64,000 nt of DNA from Diphasiastrum complanatum (GCA_029204225.1 MU832069.1:24944-88943); one strand, 5' to 3'. Numbered from the stretch's first letter, positions 33,987 to 46,865 are shown. Translations and numbers: made by a program. Notes: generated by a model from the sequence alone, not told the origin.

Positions 33987-34650
33987 AGCACAAATGCTAC
34001 GACATTCCTACTCACTTCATCGGTGCCCAAGGGCCAAGAGTAGGCTTTAGGTCAATTGCATTTCAACACATGGACGTCATCACATGGAAATCAGAACATG
34101 GAGGTCCGCGTTATAGCTTTCATACATGTTTGTAAAAGTTGCTTCCTTTTACAAGTTCAAAAACAATGTTCTGCCACTTCAAACTTTCATGCTGATGATC
34201 CAACACCAGGAAAACTTTTCCTGAACCTCAAAAACTTTCAATCTGTTTCTCCTCTTTTTGGACATCCTCAAAGCAACAAATGATTGCTCTTTCCATGGTA
34301 AAGAGACATAAACCAACTGTTGAAAAAGCAGGTGAAAAGGGTAACTTAAGCAAGCAAAATCACATGCCCAAAACCACTAGATAAGACTTTCTGTCCAGGA
34401 AACAGCATCATAAAAGGACTAACAAAAATATCTAGCAAATGGTTGTTTCAGGCCCAATAAACATAATCAAGACCCTGCAGTTAATAATGATTGCATATCT
34501 GACTGTTAACAACAAAACGGATGGTAAATTTAAAACCTGGTTAAAACCTGGACATCAAAGAAAAAATTGCAATAACTGCCTACTAATTCAAAAAATCATT
34601 TCACCAGCTGTTTCCTTGCCCATACACAGAAATCATGCAATGCTTAAACC

Positions 34651-37600
34651 TCAGCTTTGCACTGCTGAGGGCATTATACCCTGAGGTGCTGCAGATTGGG
34701 CACTTGGATTGTGACTATAGCTACCAGCTACTGGCTGCTGCAAAGATCCGTCGGATGACTGAGCATACTGGGCTGGGTCACCGTAAGACTGCTGTGGGTA
34801 CCCTTGTTGGCTGTAACTCTGTTGATCTTGTGAGGCTTGATTGTATTCATAGCCACCATTATAAGCCTGCTGGCCATATCCTTGTGGCTGGTTATAGCTT
34901 CCTTGCTGCTCATTGTAACCTTGCTGTGACTGCTCACTGTAACCTTGCTGTGGCTGCTCACTGTAACCTTGCTGTGGCTGGGTGTAACCTTCCTGTGACT
35001 GGCTATAACCCTCTTGTGGCTGGTTGTAGCCTTGCTGAGGCTGACTGTAACCTTGTTGGTACCCTTGCTGCTGATAAGCGGCTGGCTGTTGTTGCTGATA
35101 GCCATCGTAGTAGCCCTGCTGAGTGTACCCATAATTGCCATCAGCTGCAGTAGCTTCTGGTTGTGGAGTCTGCTGTGTTTGGCTTTGCTGGGAGTAAGAA
35201 TCATAGCCTGCTTGTTGTGGAGGTTGCTGAGACGGAGCAGGAGTACTCTGGTTCCAGCCAGGGTTATAACCAGCGGGAGGTGGTTGAGAATATCCCCCAT
35301 ACTGCTGTGAAGGTGGAGGTGGGGGATATTGATGAGGGGGACCAGAGTAGGGACCCTGTTGCTGATAACCATAGCCTGGATAACGTGGTGGTGGGCCAGG
35401 AGGACCCCAGTGTGGAGGAGGCCCTGGTGGCCTGAAATATGGCTGATTGTAACCACCATGCATAGGTGGACCCCTTACACGATTCTGCCATGGAAACAAG
35501 TTAGACGAATCAATGTTTCCATAAAACATAACTCCAATAACGATTAACAGTTCAAAGTTCAAAGTTCATCCAAGAGTCAGGGGATTAAAAAAACGAATAA
35601 CAGCTTTATAAAACACTTCTCACGGGCAAGCCAATGAATACATAGACTAACTCTGATGAATGATTATCTATTACTGAAGTATCAGCATTGAACTAACAGA
35701 CAAGAAGATCCCTGCAGCAAGCTACCTTCATTACAGTGACATGGAATTCCTCAAATTCATGTTTGAGATTAGTATGCAGAAAGTAGCACATGCAAAGAGA
35801 AAAAGAGAGAGCACCAACGTACACAGCTAACAACCATCTCTACAGATGTGATGTATGGTGATTGGCTAACTTTTGAAAATAAGTCTCCTAGATCTACATG
35901 GCATGAGAATAACTTGCATTAGCACACTAACATTTGCCGGTGTAACTGAGCCATAATGTTAACAAGGTACGTCAGGACTCAGGAACATACCTTACACTTC
36001 CAATCTATCGCTACTATTGCATTCAAGGTTTACATGATGTGCTCTGTCATGCTGTCTGTAACTTTCAAACATGTCGACTTCAGCATTCAGTTATTTCAAC
36101 ATGATTGAGCATAATGTATGTCAGGAACATACCTTATACTTCCAATCTATTGCTACTATTGCATTCGAAGGTTACACATGATGTGCTCAGTCATGCTAGT
36201 CTGTAACTTACAAACATTGTTGACTTCAGCATTCAAAACAGTTTAAAAGTGATTGACCATGATAACCTTCAAATGTGGGTAAAGCTGATCATATACTGAC
36301 ATGACATGTATTCTCGAGCTAAGAGGCAAAGCCTGGCAGATAAATGCTAGCACACGATGGCGATCGACAATCACATTTACGCAGTAGCTACTGACACTAC
36401 AATACCTGGTATGTAACTTTCAGCCAAAGCCCTGTTCTCGGCAGAGATAGCTATAGACAGCGGCTGAGCCGAGATTGTGAAGCCTTTCTAAACAGCCAAG
36501 AGATAAAGATGAGAAAGAACATATCACCAGCTCTACGTAGTGTGGCATGCTAACGATCTCGAACAAGGGCACTACAACAAATTGAAACTTTCTCCAATTC
36601 CCACAAAAACCCACAACAAGATTGTTTCAATAATAGCATGAATGCAAAATGACCTGATCTTAGCACAACTGATTGTTTACTGAAATTTCATAGCGATCCT
36701 GAGTAAAAGTATCAACAATCAATAGCTATTTTCAATGGTAATGAATCACCAAACGTTACACCTGGCAAAGCATTTCGAATCCATACCGTTGGATAAGCCC
36801 GATACCCCATCTCGTATACTTGGCTGTAAGAAGTTAGAACTTTAACAAGCATAAACAAGACCACTGACTGCAGACAAATCCATCTCTTTTCAAGAGCTCA
36901 ACCATAGTAACATTCTAGACTTTCCAGATCTTAATTCGTTCCATATCATACTTGATAGGCCAACAAAGAAGTTACATATTGCCACGGATGCTAGCTGACA
37001 AAATTTCTAACCTGGTAAAGTTCAGATGAGACTACAGTTGATCAACTATCTTGAATTTAATTTTGTTTTAACAGAATCTAACATGAGAAAGAACGATGAC
37101 AAGAGCACTCACTCCACATATTATGTACTTTTAAACAGCACCTACATAAAACTTTCACTGAATCTTATAAAGCACAAACAATTGGAACATTGCTATGAAT
37201 GAACAACGATTTTTCTCCACCAGTGTTCTTGAAAAAAAAACTACCTCATCAATTAGTTCTTTGACAAGCTCACTAGCCATGTCTGTTTGCTCCTTGCTGC
37301 CTATCAGGGTGACAACCCTCTCAAGGGTTCCTTGCTCACTATCCCGGTCACTTTCTTGTGGTATAGCAAACTACATGTAAAAGTTAGATCATATTTTCAG
37401 TAAACACATGAGAGCTGAATATTATTCAAATGACAGGAAAAACCTGTTATGCTTGCAAATAGCAATTGAACCACACCTGTATGCGTGCACCAGAGCGACT
37501 CTGCAAACTCCTAATAGTCTCTCCACCCCTACCTATAATTAGGCCAACCTAACAAAAAAAACCATTTTTACAAACAATGTTTAGTAAGGATGACACTCAC

Positions 37601-40419
37601 ACATCAAAATTCTCATCAAAGCCAGATAAACAAAAGCGATTGCAGTCGAAGACTATAGAGCTATGTGTAAAGAGCCAAATGGCAACCAACCTTGCTGTTA
37701 GGAACTCGTATGTTGACTTGTTCACCAGAGGGAGGTCCCCCAAAACCTCGAGTAGGAAAAGCAGCAGATGCTCCAGCTGCAGCCTAGTAGAGTTATAGTA
37801 AAAGAAAGTTAAGGACATGATTTTCATGAGGCTTCAAAAACATGCTACGAGAATCCAATCTTGTAAGTTGCAGCAATATGATAATAGTACTGTACTACCG
37901 GAGTCATCAAATATGTTTGAAACTTATATAAGATCAAAATGTGATAAGTTAGAAAGATATCAGAAACATTTACAAACAATGAACACCAACCTCTGCAATT
38001 ACATCCTTGATAAGCTGCTCTGCACGTGAGATCTGCTCTGAAGTCCCCATAATTTCTACCTGCCTTGTCGGAGCATTTGGGTCAGCATCTGCATCCCTTG
38101 TAACTTGAATTCTGGCACCAGACTGATACTGCAGATTTTTTATAGTTTCTCCACCCTTACCAATAACTATTCCAACCTGCAAACTTTCCGTCCTTTAATA
38201 TGTCTTTCAAATCAACAGCTAAAAAGTTTGTACCACAGTCCATTTTCTTCCTTTCCCATTGAACCAAAGCTTTGCAAACAAAACAAATCACCTAAATAAT
38301 GCTCTCTACATTTAGAACAAACTTTATGATGCAGATCAATCCACATTTCAAGGACCTTTAACTGAAATTTCTGCAGACTATTTATAGTGTCCTGCATCAA
38401 CAAAGAACAAACGCAAGAGCAATAACTCATATGACTTCAGTTTTCTCGCTGTGTGCTGCATTTCATATGCCAATATTTCTGAGAAAATTTTCAAAATTAA
38501 AACATCAGCTCCGTAGTACTACCCTGAAGTATCCACCACAAACGCGATCAGCTAGTGTACTTCTACAGCCAGCACACATAATTGGAACAAATTTCAGCTT
38601 CTTTCTGTAATGCATTATGCGTACCTTGAGCATCAAGTTCTACAATCAATATGTGCTATGCCCAAAGCAGGTTTCCAGTTTGACAAGTTAAACTAGGAAT
38701 AACTTGGCTTGGGCTCACCATGACTTCTAGTGATCACAACTGTCCTATGTGCAGTGCAGCACACTATTTCTCTTAACTCAGATTCCAATTCAATATTCTC
38801 GTTTATCGTTTTCAACCCCATGCTCTCATAATTACAATTTACTAAGTTGGTTGGTTCATCTTCTTCCACATACGATTGAACTCAATAACTTTGGCTCTAA
38901 ACACATGGGTTAAGAGAAGATGGTCATCACAGGCGGGGTCAGAACAGACCAGTACAGATTAGCAAACACAATTATAACTCATACACGACAAAATGGAAGA
39001 GTTGCATCTCTAATCTATCGCTTAAACTAGACGAGATAATTGGGATAATGCCAGAAACTTAACATACTAAAGAATTACAGTTGAAAGTTTGCAAATGCAC
39101 AACAAGAAATATGAACAAGAATGTAGAAAAACTACAAGAACCTCACACGGCTGAAGAGCTGCAGACTTACTCCTAAATCCGTGTACTTCAAGATTGAACC
39201 AAAAACTAGGAACAAAACCATTAGGAGATGACAATAAACTAATTGAGAAATGAAAACTCATGATATGCCCTTCTAAGGTGCTCATATGTGCTTAACAGAA
39301 AACAGTACAAAGCTTGCTACCACGGTTATTTATCAATAGCGTGGAACCTCCAAAACTGAACGATCTGTAACTTCCTTAGTCTTAAGAGGGAAAATCAACC
39401 CGATCAGGACAATTGTTACATCATCAAGCAATAATTTGGGAACTTACAAAACCATGAAATGCACGAGTTATAAATTGATTGAGATGCTCATCTAACCTTT
39501 GCATTAGGAACATCCATTCTCCGAGATTCTGAATATCCAGCCTGATGATTATGATATGGCGTTTGCTGAAAATCTGTAACCTTGGCATAAGAATTTGGGT
39601 TGTCTGTTGGTTGGTCATGGAACTTTGTTGGTTGGTCATGGAACTTTGATGGCTGGTCGTGGAACTTTGATACCCTTTCAACTTCTGGAAAACGAAATTA
39701 ACCAATGAGGAAGAAATTGCAATTAAAACGCAGACTAAAAAGTGAGACCAAATACAGGACGAACCGAATCTGAAACGCAGGAAAGCTAAAAGTAAGTAAA
39801 TAGAGGTGAACAGAAAGGTATGGTGAAACGTTTAGGTGAGCTAACTTCCAAGCATAAACATTACTACAAACTGCAAACTAGTTAATGATTAACAGATCAG
39901 GTTCCCCACGCCCGCCTTTCCTCAAAATACCAAGAAGAGAAAAGTCAAACGTAGCCTTGTCCATTCATTTTTCTAATGAGCAGTTTCCAGCACTTCAAGA
40001 CTCATACCTCCATAACCACGTTCATGGCTACTGCCATTGGAGGCTGCACGATCATCACCTCCATTATCTTCACTGCGGGCACGTTTTACCCCATCACCAC
40101 CGCCAGCAATGGCACCCGGCGGAGCGGAACCAACCAGCCGAGCGGCAATCTGCGCAGCTTTCTGTTTCGCTAGCTCAAAACCCGAAAGCGGCGGAGGCAC
40201 GCTGCTATACATTCCATGCTTCTGAGCACTAGGGTTCCCCACTGCTCCGCCCGAATCCGGCCTGTCAGAAAACCCTGTGGTTCGTCCGCTTTCCTTCTCC
40301 GCCTGTCCTCCATCATCAAACTTGCGCTTGCTGCTGTTGCTGCCAGGGACGTCCTGCCGCGCTGCCGTGGAGTCGAAATCGGGAGATGAAGGTAGGCGAG
40401 CCTCATCCGCCATCGCCAT
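34651..40419 (-). CDS. KH-domain RNA-binding protein (FUBP/KSRP-like), seven exons, 636 aa
   Basis: Coding exons are 40419-40008, 39684-39497, 38176-37991, 37783-37691, 37548-37477, 37370-37245 and 35484-34651. All junctions are GT-AG and the summed length (1911 bp) is divisible by three. The start could also be the ATG at 40413. Residues 1-137 are Ser/Gly/Pro-rich with a basic KRKFD word. Exon 2 holds KFHDQP three times. KH1 spans about 196-262 with the nucleic-acid loop GKGG (206-209). KH2 spans about 285-359 with GRGG (299-302); each is followed by SGARIQ. Residues 360-636 are low-complexity: a PPGPPP-rich start and then repeats of the type QPQQGYS. KH pairs bind single-stranded RNA; such tails favour condensates. 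The family is known for pre-mRNA and mRNA regulation; the exact role here is inferred. It is a complete gene with no break. Confidence 0.9.
34860..35065 (-). repeat. Coding repeat: Q/G/Y-rich units in the KH protein tail
   Basis: Units of 7-9 codons such as QPQQGYS, QSQEGYT and EQPQQGY recur about eight times. At DNA level the repeats are imperfect (CCTTGCTGTGGCTG words on the + strand). Confidence 0.85.
35979..36237 (-). repeat. Two-copy tandem duplication in intron 6 of the KH gene
   Basis: A unit of 142 bp starting TCAGGAACATACCTTA at 35979 repeats from 36121 with scattered differences. The rest of intron 6 (35485-37244, 1.76 kb) shows no gene. Confidence 0.8.
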
Positions 40420-40430
40420 AGCTCCAGAAC

Positions 40431-40438
40431 AAACCCTA
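40431..40438 (-). promoter_or_regulatory. Telo-box in the KH gene 5' leader
   Basis: AAACCCTA on the + strand (TAGGGTTT in the gene's sense) lies about 12 bases upstream of the start codon. In plants this word is common near the starts of genes for RNA and translation functions; activity here is inferred. Confidence 0.45.
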
Positions 40439-40507
40439 GCAAACACAGAAAAATGAGAGCGAGGAAGAAAGAGAGAATAGAAAGAGACAGAGAAAGCAAG
40501 AGGTCAT

Positions 40508-40517
40508 CTATATATAA
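40508..40517 (-). promoter_or_regulatory. Probable TATA box of the KH gene
   Basis: TTATATATAG on the minus strand lies about 90 bases upstream of the start codon. It is followed by a CT-rich stretch that would form the leader. This spacing fits a start of transcription near 40480. Confidence 0.5.
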
Positions 40518-40760
40518 TAAAAGAGTATGTCCACACAATTATGGCCAACCCTAACTCCATTGAGCCTTGTGGCATATCTCTCTTCTTAGCAAGGACTCTT
40601 TCACACTGGGAAGTGCACTTTGGACCATTCTTTCACACTGGGAAGTGCACTCTGGACCATTTCTTTCACCACTGGGAAGTGCAAACTGGACCATTCTTTC
40701 CACCTTGATAGCAAAGTCAGGGTTGGTGTGGAATTAAGACCAGGATGGCGGCCAAGATGT

Positions 40761-40965
40761 AATGGAGTCCTCCCATTGATCCGTTGAGATCTTCTCGTGC
40801 GTCGTGAGTTGGTGTATCGAGCTCGCTCGGGTTTGGCTTGCCCACCCCTGTTCAGAATGGAGTCCTCCCATTGATCCGTTGAGATCTTCTCGTGAGTCGT
40901 GAGTCGGTGTATCGTGCTTGAGTTTGGCTCGCCCACGCGGGTTTGAAATTTTGTGATCCCACTTT
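40761..40965 (+). repeat. Two-copy tandem duplication containing tRNA-like repeat pieces
   Basis: The unit 40761-40855 repeats at 40856-40950 (95 bp). Each begins AATGGAGTCCTCCCATTGAT and contains GTGAGTTGGTGTATCG or GTGAGTCGGTGTATCG, the A-box region of the tRNA-like repeat. The second is followed by TTTGGCTCGCCCACGCGGGT and a B-box-like GGGTTTGAAAT. The tail reads TGTGATCCCA. Between 40520 and 41635 I see no gene. Confidence 0.6.
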
Positions 40966-41466
40966 TAGACTCAATTCAAATTGCCACCATGGTGACAAGG
41001 GCCAGTTTGCCATGTGAAGGGAGCCCAAGCATGATCTTTGGCCTTGGGAATTTAACTCGACATGTTGAATATGAAACAAAGAAAAATGTGCGATAAGTGA
41101 AATTGGCTATGCAACGATTGTTGCCACGAGCTAATATAGACCCACCCTTAAATGAGGTTTATTGGCCCAGTTTTACACCGTCTCTCGCTTGCTTGGTCTG
41201 CAACAACATTCCATGCGCAAGATTTTCCATATCGGGGGCTAGGGCAAGTGGATGTTTTGGAGATGTTGAGCACTCTCTCCATTTACATCTCGACATCCAT
41301 TTGGGGCTGATGTATTGTTGCCTATGACCTAGTCTCACTCTTTGAATATTTATTAGGTCATTCCATAGGAGTTTTTAAGTGCTTTGGCTCTAAAAAAATG
41401 CACATAACTACTAGGAAAGAAATAATACCTATTTCATATAGTGAATATAGAAATTGAATAAAAAAC

Positions 41467-41469
<3 letters not shown>

Positions 41470-41527
<58 letters not shown>
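41470..41527. repeat. CT dinucleotide microsatellite
   Basis: 58 bp of uninterrupted CT, about 110 bp from the Copia LTR at 41636. Open frames of alternating Arg-Glu or Leu-Ser here are not genes. Confidence 0.98.
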
Positions 41528-41531
<4 letters not shown>

Positions 41532-41635
41532 GAAAAGTGTGCAATTCAAAATTCCAGTAACAAACTGATAGGAATCTCTCGAACGATTCGCGAACATTTT
41601 ACGAAACTGTTTTGATCACGAATAATTTAAACCAA

Positions 41636-42275
41636 TGTGCGGAATTGAATAAACAAGTGAATCAGATATACGAATGGTAACAGACAAATATTCATTCAAG
41701 ATCATACAATCATTCAGAATAATATGCGCATAACAGCTACAATATTATCTATTGATCTTTTGATTTCAAGCACTGTGTGACAGATCCACACAGTGCATTG
41801 GCGTGAGAGAAATACAATTCTCTCACGAATAATGTCTCACTTACTAGCGGACTTCTGGATCTGCTGATCCTCTTACAAAATTGTCTTGCTCATAGGCAGA
41901 CATGTATTCTGTATATTTTTCGTCTTACAGTATTATGCATCAAATAGAAAGTATATAGTTCGCGAACTTTTTCGTGTCGTGTCATGTAACTTCCAGATCA
42001 GAAAGATTAAACATCTACAACTAATCACGAACTACAAGAGTGGCAGATTAGCCACGTTCTAGAGTACTTATGCTGATGTCATGATGTCTGATCAAATACT
42101 TGTACCCCTTGGTACTTGGCTGATCTTCTTGGTCCTTCGTGGAGCAAGAATGATTTTGTGTCGCGAAACAATTTCGTGTCGTGTGTCGCGAAATTGTTCG
42201 CGAACATTTTTGTTTCGTGTGTCTTTTCTGTCAAAACCAGGGTGGAAAGCTAGCAAGGCTTTGGCAATAGAAACA
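41636..42275 (-). repeat. 3' LTR of Copia element A
   Basis: 640 bp, starting TGTGCGG and ending AGAAACA on the + strand (so TGTTTCT...CCGCACA in element sense). RNase H ends directly beside it. The left boundary is taken from the partner copy and may be a few bases off, because the CCAA before it is also shared with element B. Confidence 0.8.
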
Positions 42276-42277
42276 TT

Positions 42278-43900
42278 TCATTTTTTCAGCTCTCTCTCAA
42301 AGCACGATAGCTTGACAACTCCAAGACTGCTCCTTTGTTTCTCGAATAGACCTTTGTCTAAGGCCTTTGTAAAAATGTCAGCTACCATCTCCTTCATTCC
42401 AATGAAAGTAGTTTGCAACATCTTCTTTCCGATCAGATCCCTTATCAAGTGATACTTGATTGCAATGTGTTTTGTCGTTGAGTGAAATACAAGGTCTTTT
42501 TTCAGATGTATTGCAGATGTGTTGTCCATCTGCAAAACCAGAGGTTCATTCCTTGTTTCACCGAGTTCGTCAAGGAATTGTTTGAGCCAAATTATTTCAT
42601 TGGCCATCTTTGCTACTGCTACGTACTCTGCTTCACAGGATGACTGAGCCACAATGGTCTGCTTCTTGTTGACCCAGAGAATTGCTGCTCCTGACGCGAT
42701 GGTGCATCCTCCTGAGACACTTTTGCAGTCGTCCTTGAGGGATGCCCAGCTAGCATCACTGTAGAAAAGCGTCTGGAACCGTGCATCACGAGAATAACGC
42801 AAACCAAAATCTTTTGTTAATTGAAGATATTGCAAAATTTGTTTTGCAATCTTCCAATGAGTCGAGCCTGGACTTGTACATAATTGGCTCATCCTGAACA
42901 TGACATAAGCAATGTCAGGACGTGTGTTATCTGCAAGGTACATCAACGATCCGATCAGCTTCTTGTATGGTGTAAGTTGCATCAATTCTCTTTCTTCTTC
43001 AATCCTCAAACAATTTTCGTTCGTCAGTATTGTTCCTGCAAGCATTGGAGTATTCGCTCCTTTGCAATTTAGCATCCCGCGAAATCTTCTAAGATTTTCT
43101 AGGTATATTTTGACTGATGAAGGTATAATTAACCTCCCTCATAGTCCCTGTCAATCTGTAAGCCAAGGTAACACATGGCTTCTTCTAGATCTACAATCTC
43201 GAAATGTTTCGAGATATCATTCTTCACTTCAGCAATAAGCTTCTCACTCTTGCAGAGTATTAGAGTGTCGTCCACATACACAGCTACAATGATGAGCTTC
43301 CCATCTGTAATTCTTACATAGACATTGGAATCAGCCATTAGTGGCTTGAATCCTAAGGATTTCGGGGCTTGATCTTTCTTCTTGTACCATTGTCGCGCTA
43401 ATTGCTTCAGACCATAGATACTCCTATGCATTCTGCATGCATAAGTAGGAAGTGAATTTGAGATATAGCCTGGGGGTTGGTCCATGTAGACTTCTTCGTC
43501 CAGCTCACCATGCAAGAAGGTTGTCTTCTCGTCCACAATAAGAATCCTGAGATCATAAGCAGCTGCATATGCAAATAGTAAACGTAGGGATGAATGTTTC
43601 ACGACAGGAGAGAAGATCTCAGAATAGTCAATACCATATCTCTGAGAGAATCCCTTCGCTACAAGTCTTGTCTTATACTTTGAGACATCTCCATCCGGTC
43701 CATACTTCAGCTTGTATACCCACTTGCATTTTACAATCTTTCGCTTATCTGGTAATGGCTACAACGTCCATACCTGGTTCTTTCTCATGGATTCCATCTC
43801 CCCATTCATGGCTTGGATCCATTTGTCCTTCTCTGGATGTTCAACTGCTTCCTCGAATGTCTATGGTTCACCACTGAATCCACAAAACTCTTCTGATGTA
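42278..43900 (-). pseudogene. Copia A reverse transcriptase and RNase H
   Basis: RT is read at 43880-43080 with frame changes: MDQPPGYISN, CRMHRSIYGLKQLARQWYKK and the catalytic YVDDTLILC, then GLQIDRDYEGG. RNase H runs open from 43075 to 42278: SLMYLADNTRPDIAYV, SDASWASLKDDCKSVSG, AQSSCEAEYVAVAKMANEIIWL, LQMDNTSAIHLKKD and MVADIFTKAL. The RNase H part is uninterrupted over 265 codons, the best-preserved piece of this copy. Confidence 0.88.
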
Positions 43901-44163
43901 GAAGTTGAGTTGCCTAGCACATATCTTGCTAGCGCTTTTCATTGTCTTGTCGACCTTCTAGGAGATCCTCCTGGAACTACAATGCCTTTGCCTTTATCTG
44001 CTATGCTAGATTCGAAACCATTTCGGTTTACAGGTACTATATCGGTAGGCTGTCTCTCGAAACTTTCTTCATCTGATTCATCACTCGAATGTAATGCGAC
44101 TCGAACATCTTCGTCTGAGTGTTCATCCTCTGGTCCCTCTGTCACAGTTGGCAGATCATAGTA

Positions 44164-45334
44164 CTATCTTTCAAGAACTTCATAACTGACAGGATCATCG
44201 TTGGCCATTGTTCTGCTCTCATCAAATTTGACATCAACTATCTTCACTGTGTTTGTCTCTGGCATATAGACTCGATGGTATGACGAATTATTGTCATATC
44301 CTACAAGATATCCCTGTTCAGCTTTCTTATCAAGCTTATTTTGAAGGTTATCAGGAACATGTGCATAAGCTACAGCCAAAGATTCGGATGTGTCAGATTG
44401 GGGTTTCTACCCCACCATAATTTGTGTGGTGTCGTGTGAGAAACACCAGACTTTCTTGTCTTGTTCTGAATGTAAGCAGCTGTAGCTACTGCTTCAACCC
44501 ACATCACTCTTGGAGCTTTCAAGTAGGCCATCATGCATCTGGCAGCTTCCATTAGAGTCTTATTCTTTCTTTCTGCAACACCATTGTGCTGCGGTGTGTA
44601 AGATGCAGTCCTTCAGTCAATGATACCACGATCATTGCAGAAGTTAGTGAATCGATTTGAGATGTATTCTCCACCTCGATCTATTCTGATCTCTTCACTT
44701 TATTACCAGTGCATCTCTCTGCCCAATTCACATACTCTGTGAATTTGTCAAACGCTTCTGATTTATTGTGAATAAAATAGACTTTGGAAAATTTGCTATA
44801 ATCATCAATAAAAATAATGTAATATTTCAAGCCTTCTACTGAGATCGCATTGAAAGGTCCACAGATGTCAGAATGCACTAACTCCAGAATCTTGGTCGTT
44901 CTATAGGAGTCCTTGACAAAAGGAGTGTGTGACATCTTACCCTTCAGACATGCATCACAGGTCGTCGAATTGGTTGCATTTGAGATGCTCACCCCTGTGA
45001 TTGCTCCATGATGGCTTGCTTGATATAGTGTCATTGAATTCATATGGCATAGTCTCTTGTGCCATAGAGTGTCTGGCGAATCATGATGAGTCTAATGCAT
45101 TTGACGTACCTTCAAGTGATACGAATTGACTTTTCTTCTACCTTGAGTGATCAGAGTACTGGTACTTGCATCAACAACGTTGCATGCTTCGTCTAAGAAC
45201 GTTACACGCATCTCTACATCAGCTATTCTTGCCACTGATAACAAGTCCTGTTGCAATGTAGGCACGAACAAAACATCTTCAAGTTGTCTGTCTCTGCCAT
45301 TTGTGTTGAGCCATAGTGAACCAATACCATTCAC
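44164..45334 (-). pseudogene. Copia A protease end and integrase
   Basis: At 45334-45092 the stretch leading into integrase is readable (LEDVLFVPTLQQDLLSVARI). Integrase at 45043-44164 shows TTCDACLKGKMSHTPF, ELVHSDICGPF, FIDDYSKFSKVYF and, after a shift near 44680, EAARCMMAYLK and LWWGRNPN. Several frame changes break it. The order matches element B, where this region is intact. Confidence 0.82.
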
Positions 45335-45343
45335 TAAGGTAGC

Positions 45344-46219
45344 TCATGAATCAAGGATTACATCATGTGTGTTAGGTGTTGACACTGCACACATGTCTGC
45401 ACAGACGTAGGCGGTCGAATTACCATGATTCGATCTTTCTTCGTCCATCTTTGAGCTTTCTGGCTCCTCGACATAGGACGAACTATTATTGTTCTCCTGT
45501 CTGCTTTGACCTGATTTGTTTCTTGGGTTCAAGCGGCATTCCATGGCTGCATGACCCTTCTTGTGACAGTGGATCATACTCAATTTTTGGATTAAGCCAA
45601 CACGAATCGGCAGTATGTCCTTCGCAGTGGCATCTCATGCATGTCTTCTTGTCTCCACTTTGCTGTTTCGACCTTCTTTTATTCTTCCATTTGCCTTTGC
45701 TGGTTCCTTCTGCTTGTTGATCACGATCCTGCTTTCGATCTAACTCCCTCTTAGGCTTGAATTGTTTCTTTGTCTTCTCCTTGTTACTGTAGAGAGCTTG
45801 GTCAGAAGCATCTTTATGATCAAGGTGCTCTCAAGCCTCGACTATTTCTTGAATCTCGACAATTGTCTTTTCGAGTGTCATTGTAGGATTCTATGCTAGT
45901 AGTGTTCTGGGCTCTCAATAGATAAGTGAGCTGCTTCTATGCTGACACTACATTTTTTGCTCCAGAATTGTGTAGTGAAAGAAATAGATCCTTCATCTTC
46001 CTAACAAAAGAAATGAGGCCTTTGCCATCGCACTGCAGGTTTGTTAGCTGATCCTCAAGCATCATTATCTGACTACGTAATTTCATCTGAAATCTTGTGA
46101 GTAGAGTATCCCACATCTCTTTTGCTTTAGAGAGTGTAGCCAGGTCAAGAGTTAGGCTATCCTTGCTGGATGATGATAACAAGGCTACTGCCTTGTCATT
46201 CTTCTCCCTCCATTCGCAA
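45344..46219 (-). pseudogene. Copia A gag, 5'-truncated
   Basis: It starts abruptly at the LTR edge with CEWREKNDKAVALLSSSSKD. LATLSKAKEMWDTLLTRFQM and MKDLFLSLHNSGAKNVVSA follow. Two zinc knuckle remnants lie at about 45560-45660 (CMRCHCEGHTADSC and CHKKGHAAMEC) in different frames. An open frame from the LTR into gag (46284-45937) is a by-product of the junction. Confidence 0.78.
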
Positions 46220-46854
46220 TGTGCGGAATAAACAAGTGAATCAGATACATGAATAGTAGCAGACAAATATTCATTCGAGATCATACAATCATTCTAAATA
46301 ATATGCGCATAACAGCTACGATATTATCTATTGATCTTCTGATTTCAAGCACTGTGCGACAGATCCACAAAGTGCATTGGCGTGAGAGAAATACAATTCT
46401 CTCACAAATAATGTCTCGCTTACTAGCGGACTTCTGGATCTGCTGATCCTCTTACAAAATTGTCTTGCTCACAGACGGACATGTATTCTGTATATTTTTT
46501 GTCATACAGTATTATGCATCAAGCAGAAAGTATATAGTTTGCGGACTTTTTTGTGTCGCGTCGTGTAACTTTCAGATTAGAAAGATTAAACATCTACAAC
46601 TAATCACAAATTACAAGAGTGGCAGATTAGCCACGTTCTAGAGTACTTCTGCTGATGTCAGGATGTCTGATCAAATACTTGTACCCCTTGGTACTTGGCT
46701 GATCTTCTTGGTCCTTCTTGGAGCAAGAATGATTTTGTGTCGCGAAACAATTTCGTGTCGTGTGTTGCGAAATTGTTTGCAAACATTTTTGTTTCGTGTG
46801 TCTTTTCTGTCAAAATCAGGGTGGAAAGATAGCAAGGCTTTGGCAATAGAAACA
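46220..46854 (-). repeat. Upper LTR adjoining Copia element A
   Basis: 635 bp matching 41636-42275. Its element-sense end (CCGCACA) directly meets mid-gag sequence. On the other side TTCTGT leads into a long CT run. It may be the 5' LTR after a deletion, or the 3' LTR of a related element that inserted into gag. Confidence 0.75.
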
Positions 46855-46860
46855 TTCTGT

Positions 46861-46865
46861 CTCTC

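Larger units (their letters stand above)
41636..46854 (-). mobile_element. Copia element A, minus strand, decayed
   Basis: LTR-like copies lie at 41636-42275 and 46220-46854 (same orientation, several percent different). Between them, reading leftwards, are truncated gag, zinc knuckles, protease region, integrase, RT and RNase H, all broken by stops or shifts. The right LTR touches gag in mid-domain, so leader, primer site and about the first 60 gag codons are missing. Flanking bases do not form a target duplication. It is related to element B (48414-52904). Confidence 0.85.

Noticed and set aside
34728-35459. Long alternative frame (243 codons) across the last KH-gene exon, plus frames on the opposite strand
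   Set aside because: It overlaps the repetitive Q/Y/G tail in another frame. The phase-consistent exon structure and family match support only the 34651-35484 frame.
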